DNA from: Methanothrix harundinacea
Lineage (GTDB): Archaea > Halobacteriota > Methanosarcinia > Methanotrichales > Methanotrichaceae
DNA: 52,220 bases
Reading direction: 5' to 3'
NCBI GenBank assembly: GCA_002506535.1
Contig: DAXT01000024.1
Coordinates: 11,390 to 63,609, forward strand
Under the pieces are notes generated by a model, which saw nothing but the letters and a program-made list of their open reading frames with translations, did no database searches and had not been told where the DNA came from. Position 1 is the stretch's first letter. Every line of letters starts with the position of its first letter. Below are positions 41,478 through 48,867 of this stretch, piece after piece. The position numbers and the translations under genes were made by a program.

Positions 41478-41590
41478 GCATCGCCCGTAAATCTCAACAG
41501 GATCACCCATCGATAGCGAAGCATCGCCCACCAGAGCGAAGCATCGCCCACCAGAGCGCAGCATCGCCCATCGATAGCGCAAGGATCACG
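41478..41590. repeat. 20-bp tandem repeats
   Basis: GCATCGCCCACCAGAGCGAA (41521-41540), a copy with one change (41541-41560) and a third ending ATCGATAGCGC (41561-41580) are in exact 20-bp register. A diverged copy (GATCACCCATCGATAGCGAA) precedes at ~41501 and a partial one (GCATCGCCCG) at 41478. They lie between the divergent UPF0148 and UPF0147 genes. Confidence 0.75.
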
Positions 41591-41719
41591 CATCAACAAG
41601 CCGACCGCCGATGAGGGGGTTTGACGCCACCATATGTTTAAATATGACGACCATGACATAACAACTTGATATGGGCTTTATCTTTAACCTTTTTGCCCTC
41701 TTCAAAGTGTGGTGATTCC

Positions 41720-41980
41720 ATGGCAGCTGAAAACGTGCTTAAGCAGTGTGTTGAAGTTTTAGAGCGGATCATGAGCGACGATACCGTTCCCAGAAATATA
41801 AGGCGTTCTGCAGAGAGCGTAAAGTCGACCCTCCTGAACAAGCAGGACTCCGAAGCGATAAGAGCGTCATCGGCCATATCGATCCTGGACGAGATAAGCA
41901 ACGATCCGAATATACCCCTTCACACCAGAACCCTCATCTGGAACGTCGCCAGCCAGCTCGAGACGATCCCTGTCGACTGA
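41720..41980 (+). CDS. UPF0147 family protein
   Basis: 86 residues, all helical: VLKQCVEVLERIMSDDTVPRN, then IRRSAESVKSTLLNKQDSEAIRASSAISILDEISNDPNIPLHTRTLIWNVASQLE. This is the conserved archaeal UPF0147 family; function unknown. The ATG at 41720 gives the family N-terminus; the longer frame from 41666 does not. A TATA-like GTTTAAATATG is at 41635-41645. Confidence 0.85.
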   Translation: MAAENVLKQCVEVLERIMSDDTVPRNIRRSAESVKSTLLNKQDSEAIRASSAISILDEISNDPNIPLHTRTLIWNVASQLETIPVD

Positions 41981-42376
41981 TCTCGTCTAATCAGATACCA
42001 GCGATCCAGATCTGAGAGAACCGACTTCAATTTTCAGATATAACGAGTCAAATCAAAATTCAAGATGAGACCGCCTTATATCCCTCCAAATTGGAGAATA
42101 CCTTGATAATTTACGCAACTTGAATAATTCCCAAAGCTAGATGCTACCTTGGAACCTGATGATCCCCAAAACCGGACAGCACCTCGATATCTCGCAACCG
42201 GATTGTATAACGCTTGTATCTCTGATATAGGCATCACATCAAAAGGCTCGGTTCTCCTTTCCGCCCTTTGATCTTAAAACCGGAATGATCCCCCCGGGAT
42301 CATCCGCATAGGCCCCCCAGCTCATCGCTCCTGAGGGACGGGGCCTCTGATGGAGGGGGGGGCGGAATATCTGAGC

Positions 42377-42397
42377 TCCCCCCTTACTTCCACTGGC
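42377..42397 (-). promoter_or_regulatory. ORB element 1
   Basis: Minus strand CCAGTGGAAGTAAGGGGGG: conserved core with one change in the A-tract. Confidence 0.65.
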
Positions 42398-42403
42398 CCC
42401 CCT

Positions 42404-42425
42404 ACCCCTTTGTTTCCACTGGAGG
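42404..42425 (-). promoter_or_regulatory. ORB element 2
   Basis: Minus strand CTCCAGTGGAAACAAAGGGG, which is essentially the published archaeal ORB consensus (TCCAGTGGAAAC-AAAGGGG). Confidence 0.82.
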
Positions 42426-42516
42426 GAGAGGAGGGCAGGATTTGGAGGTGATCTCAAAGGCCGTTAAAAAATTATCAATATTTTTCTTTTACAAATAAAA
42501 CTCAGCGGCGAAGCAG

Positions 42517-42537
42517 ACCCCGATATTTCTACTGGAG
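42517..42537 (-). promoter_or_regulatory. ORB element 3
   Basis: Minus strand CTCCAGTAGAAATATCGGGG: core with the G-to-A variant and a diverged middle. Confidence 0.65.
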
Positions 42538-42542
42538 CTGCG

Positions 42543-42565
42543 ACCCCCCTTTATTTCCACTGGAG
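42543..42565 (-). promoter_or_regulatory. ORB element 4
   Basis: Minus strand CTCCAGTGGAAATAAAGGGG followed by more G, a near-consensus box only 6 bp from element 3. The AT-rich block begins immediately after it. Confidence 0.82.
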
Positions 42566-42869
42566 GTTGTGATAGATCGACCGATCGGTCCTCATGAGAG
42601 GATCAGATCATCAAATGTAGTTGTAGAATCGTGAAGGATCGGATCAACAACTTAAAAATATCCTTCAAATTGTCATGATAGATCTCTGATATTCCGAGAT
42701 GATCGGGTAGATTCGCCATCGATGAAGGTTGACGATATTGATTTATCTTTGAACTATCTCTTCTCTTCGTTTCGAGATTATTCGTATCAGAATCTTTAAG
42801 TATAATCAATCGGTAAGTCACACATAGATATATCCATATCATTCATCAAGAGATAGACGAGATATATCC
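42566..42869. other. AT-rich putative duplex-unwinding element
   Basis: About 300 bp of much lower GC than the flanks, bounded by inward-facing ORB elements 4 and 5. Contains no supported ORF. Confidence 0.65.
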
Positions 42870-42893
42870 GGATTCCAGTAGAAATAAAGGGGT
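42870..42893 (+). promoter_or_regulatory. ORB element 5
   Basis: Plus strand TTCCAGTAGAAATAAAGGGG, opposite in orientation to elements 1-4 and ~95 bp before the orc1 start. Confidence 0.8.
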
Positions 42894-42900
42894 AGGGGGG

Positions 42901-42922
42901 TCTGCAGTCGAAATGAAGGGGG
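42901..42922 (+). promoter_or_regulatory. ORB element 6
   Basis: Plus strand TGCAGTCGAAATGAAGGGGG: a weaker match, same orientation and ~30-bp spacing from element 5. Confidence 0.55.
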
Positions 42923-42987
42923 CATACCATAACTCTTAATAACAGATAGAATGTATTTCTTTTTCTGCTTGGGGGATCTGGTCTTTC

Positions 42988-44208
42988 ATGTCCGGTGGAT
43001 TATTCGCGGACCTCTTGAAAAAGGGGGAGATATTCAAGTGCAGAGAGGTATTGCGCTCCAGTTATACGCCCCCGGAGCTCCCCCATCGCGAGGACCAGAT
43101 CAACAGCATGGCCTCTATCCTCGTCCCGGCCCTCAGGGGGGAGACCCCCTCCAACGTTCTCATATACGGCAAAACCGGAACGGGCAAGACCGCCGTCGCC
43201 AAGTATGTCGGCTCGGAGCTGGAGTCGGCGGGGGCCAAGAGCGACTTCAACTGCTCCTTCATATACATCAACTGCGAGGTCATCGATACTCAGTACAGAG
43301 TTCTTGCTCACCTGGCCCGCTCTTTTGGAAGAGAAGTTCCCATGACCGGATGGCCTACAGATCAGGTCTACGAGGAGGTGAGGACCTCCCTTGACGAGGA
43401 CCATCGCATGGTGGTGATGGTCCTCGACGAGGTCGACAAGCTGACGAGGAAAGGGGACGATATCCTCTATAACCTCACCAGAATCAACTCGGACCTGAAC
43501 CAGGCGGGTGTCAGCCTTATCGGGATCTCCAACGACCTGAAGTTCACCGACTTTCTGGACCCGAGGGTCAAAAGCTCCCTGGGGGAGGACGAGATAATCT
43601 TCCCCCCCTACAACGCAGAGCAGATCAAAGACATCCTGGAACAGAGGGCGTCGATGGCTTTCAAGCCCGGAGTCCTCGCCGAAGACGTCATCCCCCTCTG
43701 CTCCGCCCTGGCGGCCCAGGAGCACGGCGACGCCCGGCGGGCCCTCGACCTTCTGAGGGTCTCGGGGGAGCTGGCGGAGAGGGTGGGGTCCGATCGGGTT
43801 GCCGAAGACCACGTCAGGTCCGCCAGGGCCAAGATCGAGCGGGATCGGGTGAGAGAGGTTGTGATGACCCTCCCGACCCAGTCGAAGCTCGTCCTGTACA
43901 GCGTCCTCCTCCTGGAGGAGCAGGGGATTAAGAACGTCACCACCGGCGCCGTTTACGGCATGTACAAGCAGCTCTGCCCGGTGGTGGACCTGGATTTTCT
44001 GACCCATAGGCGGATCGCCGATCTGATCGCGGAGCTGGACATGCTGGGGATCATCCATACCGTGGTGGTGAGCAAGGGGAGGTACGGCAGGACAAAGGAG
44101 ATATCCCTCTCCATCCCCCTCGCGAAGCTGAAATCGATGATCCTCGACGACTACCGTCTCAAAGACCTCATCGGCGGCACCACTTCTCTCCAGAGCAGGT
44201 GGGGCTGA
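42988..44208 (+). CDS. orc1: Orc1/Cdc6 replication initiator
   Basis: 406 residues. AAA+ ATPase: Walker A YGKTGTGKTAVAKYV (~60-75), Walker B VVMVLDEVDKL (~140-150), sensor 1 LIGISNDLKF, sensor 2 HGDARRALDLLRVSG. The C-terminal winged helix (LPTQSKLVLYSVLLLEEQGIKNVTTGAVYGMY ... HRRIADLIAELDMLGIIHTVV) reads ORB DNA. N-terminal FADLLKKGEIFKCREVLRSSYTPPELPHRE is typical of the Orc1 class. The adjacent ORB cluster suggests it is the cognate initiator and is probably autoregulated by boxes 5 and 6 near its promoter. Confidence 0.95.
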   Translation: MSGGLFADLLKKGEIFKCREVLRSSYTPPELPHREDQINSMASILVPALRGETPSNVLIYGKTGTGKTAVAKYVGSELESAGAKSDFNCSFIYINCEVIDTQYRVLAHLARSFGREVPMTGWPTDQVYEEVRTSLDEDHRMVVMVLDEVDKLTRKGDDILYNLTRINSDLNQAGVSLIGISNDLKFTDFLDPRVKSSLGEDEIIFPPYNAEQIKDILEQRASMAFKPGVLAEDVIPLCSALAAQEHGDARRALDLLRVSGELAERVGSDRVAEDHVRSARAKIERDRVREVVMTLPTQSKLVLYSVLLLEEQGIKNVTTGAVYGMYKQLCPVVDLDFLTHRRIADLIAELDMLGIIHTVVVSKGRYGRTKEISLSIPLAKLKSMILDDYRLKDLIGGTTSLQSRWG

Positions 44209-44311
44209 AGGCGGCGCCAGGCCGACCTGGTGCCTCGAACCTTCAGCTTTCGGTAACGAATAGGAAGGGCAGATGAGCAGGAAGGAAAACGAGACGCTAA
44301 GAAGCTTGAAG

Positions 44312-44383
44312 TGCGCCGACCGGGATTCGAACCCGGGTTTAGGCGTTGGCAACGCCTAGTGATGACCACTACACTATCGGCGC
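44312..44383 (-). tRNA. tRNA-Gly(GCC)
   Basis: Minus strand: acceptor GCGCCGA pairs with TCGGCGC and a discriminator A. Anticodon arm AGGCG-UUGCCAA-CGCCU gives anticodon GCC. T arm CCGGG-UUCGAAU-CCCGG is perfect. 72 nt, no intron; CCA is not encoded (contrast tRNA-Ser in this window). It lies antisense to and just after orc1. Confidence 0.96.
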
Positions 44384-44681
44384 TCTGTTGTTGGTCGCCA
44401 CAGACCCCATAACGTTCCAGCGTAAAAACATTGCGGGTAGACCGGCCCCGCCGCCGGGGGACAGGGCGTCGGCGAAGGCCGTGGCCCCCGGGGGCCCTCC
44501 TCCACAGACTTCCCGTCTCGCCCTTCGTTTCTCCCTGCCGCCATCTCATCTCCGTCTCCCCCTTCCTTTCCTCATCCTGCCCTCTCATCTCTTTCCTCCA
44601 CCTTCACCCACTTTTCTTCCGCTGCATACATTTTATCTATCATCAAATTCAAACTCGATTTTGCGCTGGTGGTGTCCTATC
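44384..44681. other. Spacer between tRNA-Gly and the TrxR-like gene
   Basis: 298 bp. The first part carries the tRNA-Gly promoter (minus-strand GTTTTTACG near 44420). The rest is pyrimidine-rich on the + strand (long CT tracts 44500-44620). Open frames here are low-complexity and not accepted. Confidence 0.4.
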
Positions 44682-45581
44682 GTGTACGACGTCATTATAA
44701 TCGGGGCGGGCCCGGCCGGCCTTACCGCCGGGATGTACTGTGCCAGGGGCGGAAAGAAGACCCTCATCCTCGGAAGCGTCTACGGGTCGCAGCAGTCGAT
44801 GGGGGGCCTCTACGAGAACTATCCAGGCTTCCCCGAGGGGATCCAGGGGATCGAGCTCTCCGAGCGGATGCGGGATCAGGCCGAGAGGTACGGCGCAGAG
44901 ATTCACGAGGAGATGGCGGCCAAGCTCGTCTCCTTAAATGGCGTCTTCAGGGTGAAGACCGAGAGCTGGGAGTACCAGGCGAAGGCTCTGATCATCGCGA
45001 CGGGCGCGAGCCACCGCAAGCTTCTCGTCCCCGGAGAGGAGGAGTACGCCACCAGGGGCGTCTCTTACTGCGCCTACTGCGACGGCGCCCTCTTCCGGAA
45101 TAAGACCGTCGCGGTGGTGGGATACGGGAACGGTGCCGCGAGGGCTCTCCTCTATCTCGCGGGGCTCTGTCAAAAAGTCCACCTCCTCAACGTCAGGGAG
45201 GATCTGGTGGCAGAGGCGGTCTACCTCGATAGGATCAATTCCCTAAATAACATCACCATCCTCGAGGGGGTCGAGCCGATCCGGATTTTGGGGGACGGTT
45301 TTGTTACGGGTATCGAGTTCAGGGCCCGGGGGCGGGACCGGACCCTCAACCTCGACGGCGTCTTCGTCGAGATGGGGGTAAGTCCTAACGTCGAACTGGC
45401 CGCAGATCTCGGGGTCGAATTGACGAAGGGCGGATTCATCAGGGTGAATCGGCTGACCCAGGAGACGAACGTCCCCGGGGTCTTCGCGGCCGGGGACGTC
45501 ACCGGTGGGAGGATGCAGGTGACTACGGCCGTCGGCGCCGGGACCTCCGCGGCGATCAGCGCCATGAGGCATATCCAGTAG
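44682..45581 (+). CDS. Thioredoxin reductase-like flavoprotein
   Basis: 299 residues. FAD site YDVIIIGAGPAGLTAGMYCAR, redox pair CAYC in GVSYCAYCDGALF, NAD(P)-binding VAVVGYGNGAARALLYLA and C-terminal FAAGDVTGGRMQVTTAVGAGTSAA. The second Rossmann motif is GYGNGA rather than the common GGGDSA, and the usual arginines for NADPH are not obvious, so another electron donor is possible. The GTG at 44682 with GGTGG ~8 nt upstream is the start; the longer frame reads through the tRNA-Gly promoter. Confidence 0.85.
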   Translation: MYDVIIIGAGPAGLTAGMYCARGGKKTLILGSVYGSQQSMGGLYENYPGFPEGIQGIELSERMRDQAERYGAEIHEEMAAKLVSLNGVFRVKTESWEYQAKALIIATGASHRKLLVPGEEEYATRGVSYCAYCDGALFRNKTVAVVGYGNGAARALLYLAGLCQKVHLLNVREDLVAEAVYLDRINSLNNITILEGVEPIRILGDGFVTGIEFRARGRDRTLNLDGVFVEMGVSPNVELAADLGVELTKGGFIRVNRLTQETNVPGVFAAGDVTGGRMQVTTAVGAGTSAAISAMRHIQ

Positions 45582-45680
45582 TAACATCCAATAACATCCA
45601 ATAATATTTAATAGCATTCTATAATATCCAATAATGTATACCAATATCCAGTAACACCCATTAACTTCCAGCAATCCGGT
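45582..45680. repeat. Degenerate ~10-bp tandem repeats
   Basis: About nine to ten units of the type AACATCCAAT/AATATCCAAT/AATATCCAGT/AACTTCCAGC follow each other with a period of 10 bp (45584-45675), directly between the TrxR-like stop and the archaeosine gene. The region is AT-rich and contains in-phase A/T runs, so intrinsic bending is plausible. Confidence 0.7.
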
Positions 45681-45757
45681 GGTGAAATATCACGAAGAAG
45701 AGGCGAGAGAGGCCTGATCTAACCAGGCCTGTAGCCGTCTGGCGGTCAAGAGACCTC

Positions 45758-46672
45758 ATGGACGGGGAGGCGGCAGGATCTCTGACCATGATCCTGAGGA
45801 CGAGGGGCTGCAGGTGGAGGAAGTGCAACATCTGCGGCTACCCTTCGGAGGGGGCGCCGGCGACCGCGGAGGATCTGATCCTTCAGTTCCAGGCGGCGAC
45901 AAGAGGTCTATCCTCAGAGGATCGGGTGGTCAAGATCTACACCAGCGGAAGCTTCCTCGATCCCGAGGAGGTCCCCGAATCGGTCCGGGTCCGCATTATA
46001 GATGCCCTGGCCGCCGCCGGGGTGGAGAAGCTCGTCTTTGAATCGCGCCCCGAGTACATCACCAGGGAGCTGGTCGAGGCCTCTGCAGCGAAGATCAGGA
46101 CGGAGGTGGCCATCGGCCTTGAGACCTCCAGCGACCTGGTCAGGGACCAATCCATCAGGAAGGGCTTCACCTTCGCGGATTATAGACGGGCTTCAGACGC
46201 CGTCCACCGAGGCGGCGGATCGGTGAAGACCTACCTCCTCTTAAAGCCCCCCTTCCTCTCCGAGGCGTCGGCGATATCCGACGCCCTCCGGTCCGCCCGG
46301 GATGCGATATCTCACTCGGACGTCCTTTCCCTCAACCTCACCAACATTCAGAGGGGTACCCCCCTGGAGCGGATGTGGCTCATCGGCGACTACCGGACCC
46401 CATGGCTCTGGAGCGCCGTCGAGGTCCTGAAGGGCGTCTCCTCCGTCCCGATCATCTGCGACCCCGTGGCGGCGGGGACGAGGCGGGGGCCCAGAAACTG
46501 CGGCCGTTGCGACGAGGCCGTCGCGAAGGCGATCAGGGAGCACGCCCTCACCCAGGACACGGGGGCCTTCGAAGATCTCGATTGCAGCTGCAAAGCCGCG
46601 TGGAAGAAGGTATTGGAGCTGGAGGACCTCGCCTTTGGATCTCCCCTGGATTCGGATTTGAGGGGGCTGTAA
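45758..46672 (+). CDS. Archaeosine biosynthesis radical-SAM protein (RaSEA-like)
   Basis: 304 residues from ATG 45758. Radical-SAM cluster in TRGCRWRKCNICGYPSEG, followed by IYTSGSFLDPEEVPE, FESRPEYITRELVE, AIGLETSSDLVRDQSIRKGF, VKTYLLLKPPFLSE and a C-terminal Cys set (NCGRCDEAVAKAI ... DLDCSCKAAW). RaSEA with ArcS converts preQ0-lysine in tRNA to archaeosine. The frame stays open upstream to 45686 and encodes RPDLTRPVAVWRSRDL, which resembles the family N-terminus, but that stretch contains no ATG, GTG or TTG. The true start may therefore be non-standard (an ATC at 45689 lies 6 nt after GGTGG). Confidence 0.83.
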   Translation: MDGEAAGSLTMILRTRGCRWRKCNICGYPSEGAPATAEDLILQFQAATRGLSSEDRVVKIYTSGSFLDPEEVPESVRVRIIDALAAAGVEKLVFESRPEYITRELVEASAAKIRTEVAIGLETSSDLVRDQSIRKGFTFADYRRASDAVHRGGGSVKTYLLLKPPFLSEASAISDALRSARDAISHSDVLSLNLTNIQRGTPLERMWLIGDYRTPWLWSAVEVLKGVSSVPIICDPVAAGTRRGPRNCGRCDEAVAKAIREHALTQDTGAFEDLDCSCKAAWKKVLELEDLAFGSPLDSDLRGL

Positions 46673-46991
46673 ATCCTATTATAATCTTCTCAAAATGGAA
46701 ATCAAATTTTCAAGCTTGGATCGATCATACAGGCTCTTTGGTCGATAGTTCATAGCGACCTCGATCTTCGAGCTTCGGTTGTTCGGGATCCGAGGAGAGC
46801 CTCTTTTGTTTTCGAGCCGGTCCTCGTCCTGCCATCCTCTTGCAGCTAAGATGATATGCCTGAGAAAAATATCTTTTTATGGTCGGCAGATTGAAATACG
46901 ACGGATGGGATATAAGACAGAAGGTTCACATGCAGTGGTCCAGTAATACGGTAAGGGCAACAAAAGAAAATTGAAGCGAGGTACGATAAGG
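46673..46991. other. Intergenic region upstream of the first stress-protein gene
   Basis: 319 bp. TATA-like ATCTTTTTATGG (46871-46882) and GGGATATAAG (46908-46917) are present. No ORF, repeat or copy of the DUF1646 leader is seen. Confidence 0.4.
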
Positions 46992-47855
46992 ATGTTCGAA
47001 ACGGTTTTGGTCCCCACAGACTTCTCCAAATATTCAGATAAGGTCCTCGAGTGCGTCGGCGGATTGCCGGGGGTGAAGAAGGTCGTCCTTCTGAACATCA
47101 TCGGTCCAGTGGACCCGCTGGCCAGGATCTGGGACCCTGGAGCCAGGCTGAAGGAGGCCAAGAAGAAGCTGGCAGATCAGGCGAAGCTTCTGGAAGCCCA
47201 GGGGCTCGAGGTCGAGCAGAGGGCAGAGCCGATGCTCGAGGGAGAGATATTCAGGAAGATCCAGGCTGTATCCGAAGAGGAGGGGGTCAACCTGGTGGTG
47301 ATGGGAGCTCGGGGAAAGGGCTTCCTCCAGAACATATTCCTCGGAAACGTCGCCAAGAACGTATTGAGGTATGGCGACAGGCACCTCCTTCTCATGCGCT
47401 ACAAGATGCTGGAGGGCGGCATCGATCTTGAAGAGCACTGCGCCATGATAACCACCAAGGTCCTCTGCCCTACAGACTTCTCTGAACCTTCAGAGGAGGC
47501 GATCCGCTTCGTCAAGGGGATGACGGGGGTCGGCGAGGTTGTCCTCCTGAACGTCGTCTTCAGCGGGGAGAGCCAGGATGAGGTTGACGCCAAAATGAAG
47601 GAGGCGAAAGAGAAGCTCACCGTCATCAAGGAGGAGTTCGAGAGAGACGGCATCAAGGCCTCCGTCCGGCTCGGCATGGGGGACCCTGCTGAAGAGATCA
47701 TAGCTTTGGGCGAAGATGAAAACGTCTCCCTGGTAGCCATGAGCTCCCACGGCAAGGGATGGATGAAACAGCTCATAGTCGGCAGCGTCGCTTACGAGGT
47801 ATCCAAGAACGGCACAAGGCCCGTCTTGGTTTTGAGGGCCCGCAAAGCTTCCTGA
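46992..47855 (+). CDS. Tandem-domain universal stress protein, copy 1
   Basis: 287 residues with two UspA domains. Domain 1: FETVLVPTDFSKYSDKVLECV ... VNLVVMGARGKGFLQNIFLGNVAKNVL. Domain 2: ITTKVLCPTDFSEPSEEAI ... VSLVAMSSHGKGWMKQLIVGSVAYEVSKNGTRPVLVLR. Both ATP-loop regions read GKG-x7-GN/GS, tighter than the classical G-x2-G-x9-GS, so nucleotide binding may be altered. ATG 46992 is preferred over TTG 46971. It is paralogous over the whole length to the gene at 49967-50839. Confidence 0.88.
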   Translation: MFETVLVPTDFSKYSDKVLECVGGLPGVKKVVLLNIIGPVDPLARIWDPGARLKEAKKKLADQAKLLEAQGLEVEQRAEPMLEGEIFRKIQAVSEEEGVNLVVMGARGKGFLQNIFLGNVAKNVLRYGDRHLLLMRYKMLEGGIDLEEHCAMITTKVLCPTDFSEPSEEAIRFVKGMTGVGEVVLLNVVFSGESQDEVDAKMKEAKEKLTVIKEEFERDGIKASVRLGMGDPAEEIIALGEDENVSLVAMSSHGKGWMKQLIVGSVAYEVSKNGTRPVLVLRARKAS

Positions 47856-48627
47856 GCCTCCATCATCATGGCGGGGATCGCGCCCGCAGGGCGATATCGC
47901 CCCCCCTTGAATCGGCTACGAAGCGGGGTGGCGAGGGCTTCGCGCCCGGGGCGGGTGCGGCGAGGCGGTCGCAAAGGCGATAAGAGGTCGCAGCCAGGAA
48001 GCTGAGGTCTTTGATGATTTCGACAGCATGTGACCTTCTATCCCGGCAGAAGGCGCCAGAGCTGGGGATCCGCAGCTTTCGGGCGCCGCATTTAGAAGAG
48101 CCCGAAATTGCCCCCCCGAAGATGCGATCTCACGAATTTCTCCGCGCCAACCCGCCAGAGATAGTGTTATTTTTAATTTTTATTTTAATACTATATTTCA
48201 GCAAACCTCATTTTTAATCGGGACTTTGAAACGACACGAGTCTTGATATCCGGCAATTTTTGAATCTATTGTCAGTATCTTTCTTTTAACTCCTCTTTTC
48301 AGACCATAATATTGTTCACCTCTTTGACTTGAGGTCTATATCATGATAAATCATCTCCATATCGTTTTCGTCATTTAAAATCATAACAGATCTCTCTTGA
48401 CTATAAAAAATTTAAAATTGCTCTTTATATCATTATTAATCGTTATGCATACGTTTTTGTCATTATAAATCGTTATAATAGCCTTTTCATGCTTATAAAC
48501 AATTATAACGGTTTTTTTGTCACCATTAATCATTATAATCGTTTATTGACCCAAAAGGACTTAATATCAGGAGTTTAAGAGGGCGCGGTTAGTTGGAGGG
48601 TATATATGTCTGACATGAAAAAATCGC
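47856..48627. other. Intergenic region upstream of the first DUF1646 leader
   Basis: The left ~270 bp is GC-rich with no accepted ORF. From 48160 the sequence turns AT-rich and from 48341 carries the 30-bp repeats. The leader's TATA box (GGTATATATG, 48599-48608) is at the right end. Confidence 0.5.
48341..48550. repeat. Seven degenerate repeats with exact 30-bp period
   Basis: Units start at 48341, 48371, 48401, 48431, 48461, 48491 and 48521, each beginning with a TCATNATAAATC-like block and ending in a T-rich run (CGTTTTTG). The best-preserved units are 48431-48460 and 48461-48490. Thirty bp is close to three helical turns. They end ~50 bp before the leader TATA box. Confidence 0.75.
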
Positions 48628-48867
48628 GATCCCCAGGGAAACGGCTTCTGTATCTATTATGCGCCTCGGTCGTATTTCGCACAAAGTGGCTTGGAGGCTG
48701 CACTTCGTGGACCAGATGGATCTCGGGTGCCATCCCAGACAAACCGACCACCGAAAAGAGGAGATCTCCATCTCCCAAAAACATAGGAGAGTCACAAAAG
48801 GTGTAGAGTTGGCAAGAGCTGCGAAATCTCGTATGAATCAGATATAAAGTATGGAGGAATGGATTTT
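48628..48867 (+). ncRNA. Conserved structured 5' leader, copy A (upstream of DUF1646 gene 1)
   Basis: A ~240-nt leader that starts ~25 nt after a TATA box. Domain 1 (48628-48722, 95 nt) is closed by GATCC/GGATC and contains GGTC (48668-48671) with GACC (48710-48713) and the stem CACAAAGTG/CACTTCGTG. Domain 2 has CTCC-...AAAAACATA...-GGAG and TGCG-AAATCT-CGTA hairpins. Copy B at 50907 keeps all helices with different bases. Invariant stretches include TGTATCTATTA, TTCGTGGACC, GATGGATCTCGG, CCCAGAC and AAAAACATA. A GATATAA at the 3' end (48841) could instead be a proximal promoter. Confidence 0.68.

Larger units (their letters stand above)
41981..42987. other. Replication origin region (oriC candidate)
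   Basis: One kilobase without genes, directly upstream of orc1/cdc6. It holds six ORB elements between 42377 and 42922. Four (42377, 42404, 42517, 42543) read on the minus strand and two (42870, 42901) on the plus strand, so they face each other across the AT-rich block 42566-42869. A second AT-rich patch (42465-42502) lies between the second and third boxes. This inverted-ORB-plus-unwinding-element layout beside an initiator gene is that of mapped archaeal origins. 41981-42370 contains only a TGATCCC/GGGATCA hairpin near 42287-42303. Confidence 0.85.

Noticed and set aside
43000..44352. 450-codon open frame on the minus strand
   Set aside because: Antisense to orc1/cdc6 and runs into the tRNA-Gly; no recognisable domain.
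48341..48550. 30-bp repeats considered as a CRISPR array
   Set aside because: Units are directly adjacent with no spacers and are degenerate; no cas genes are present.
48606..48806. 66-codon frame starting at the leader TATA box
   Set aside because: Lies within the conserved RNA leader; the second leader copy does not preserve the frame, while it does preserve base pairing.
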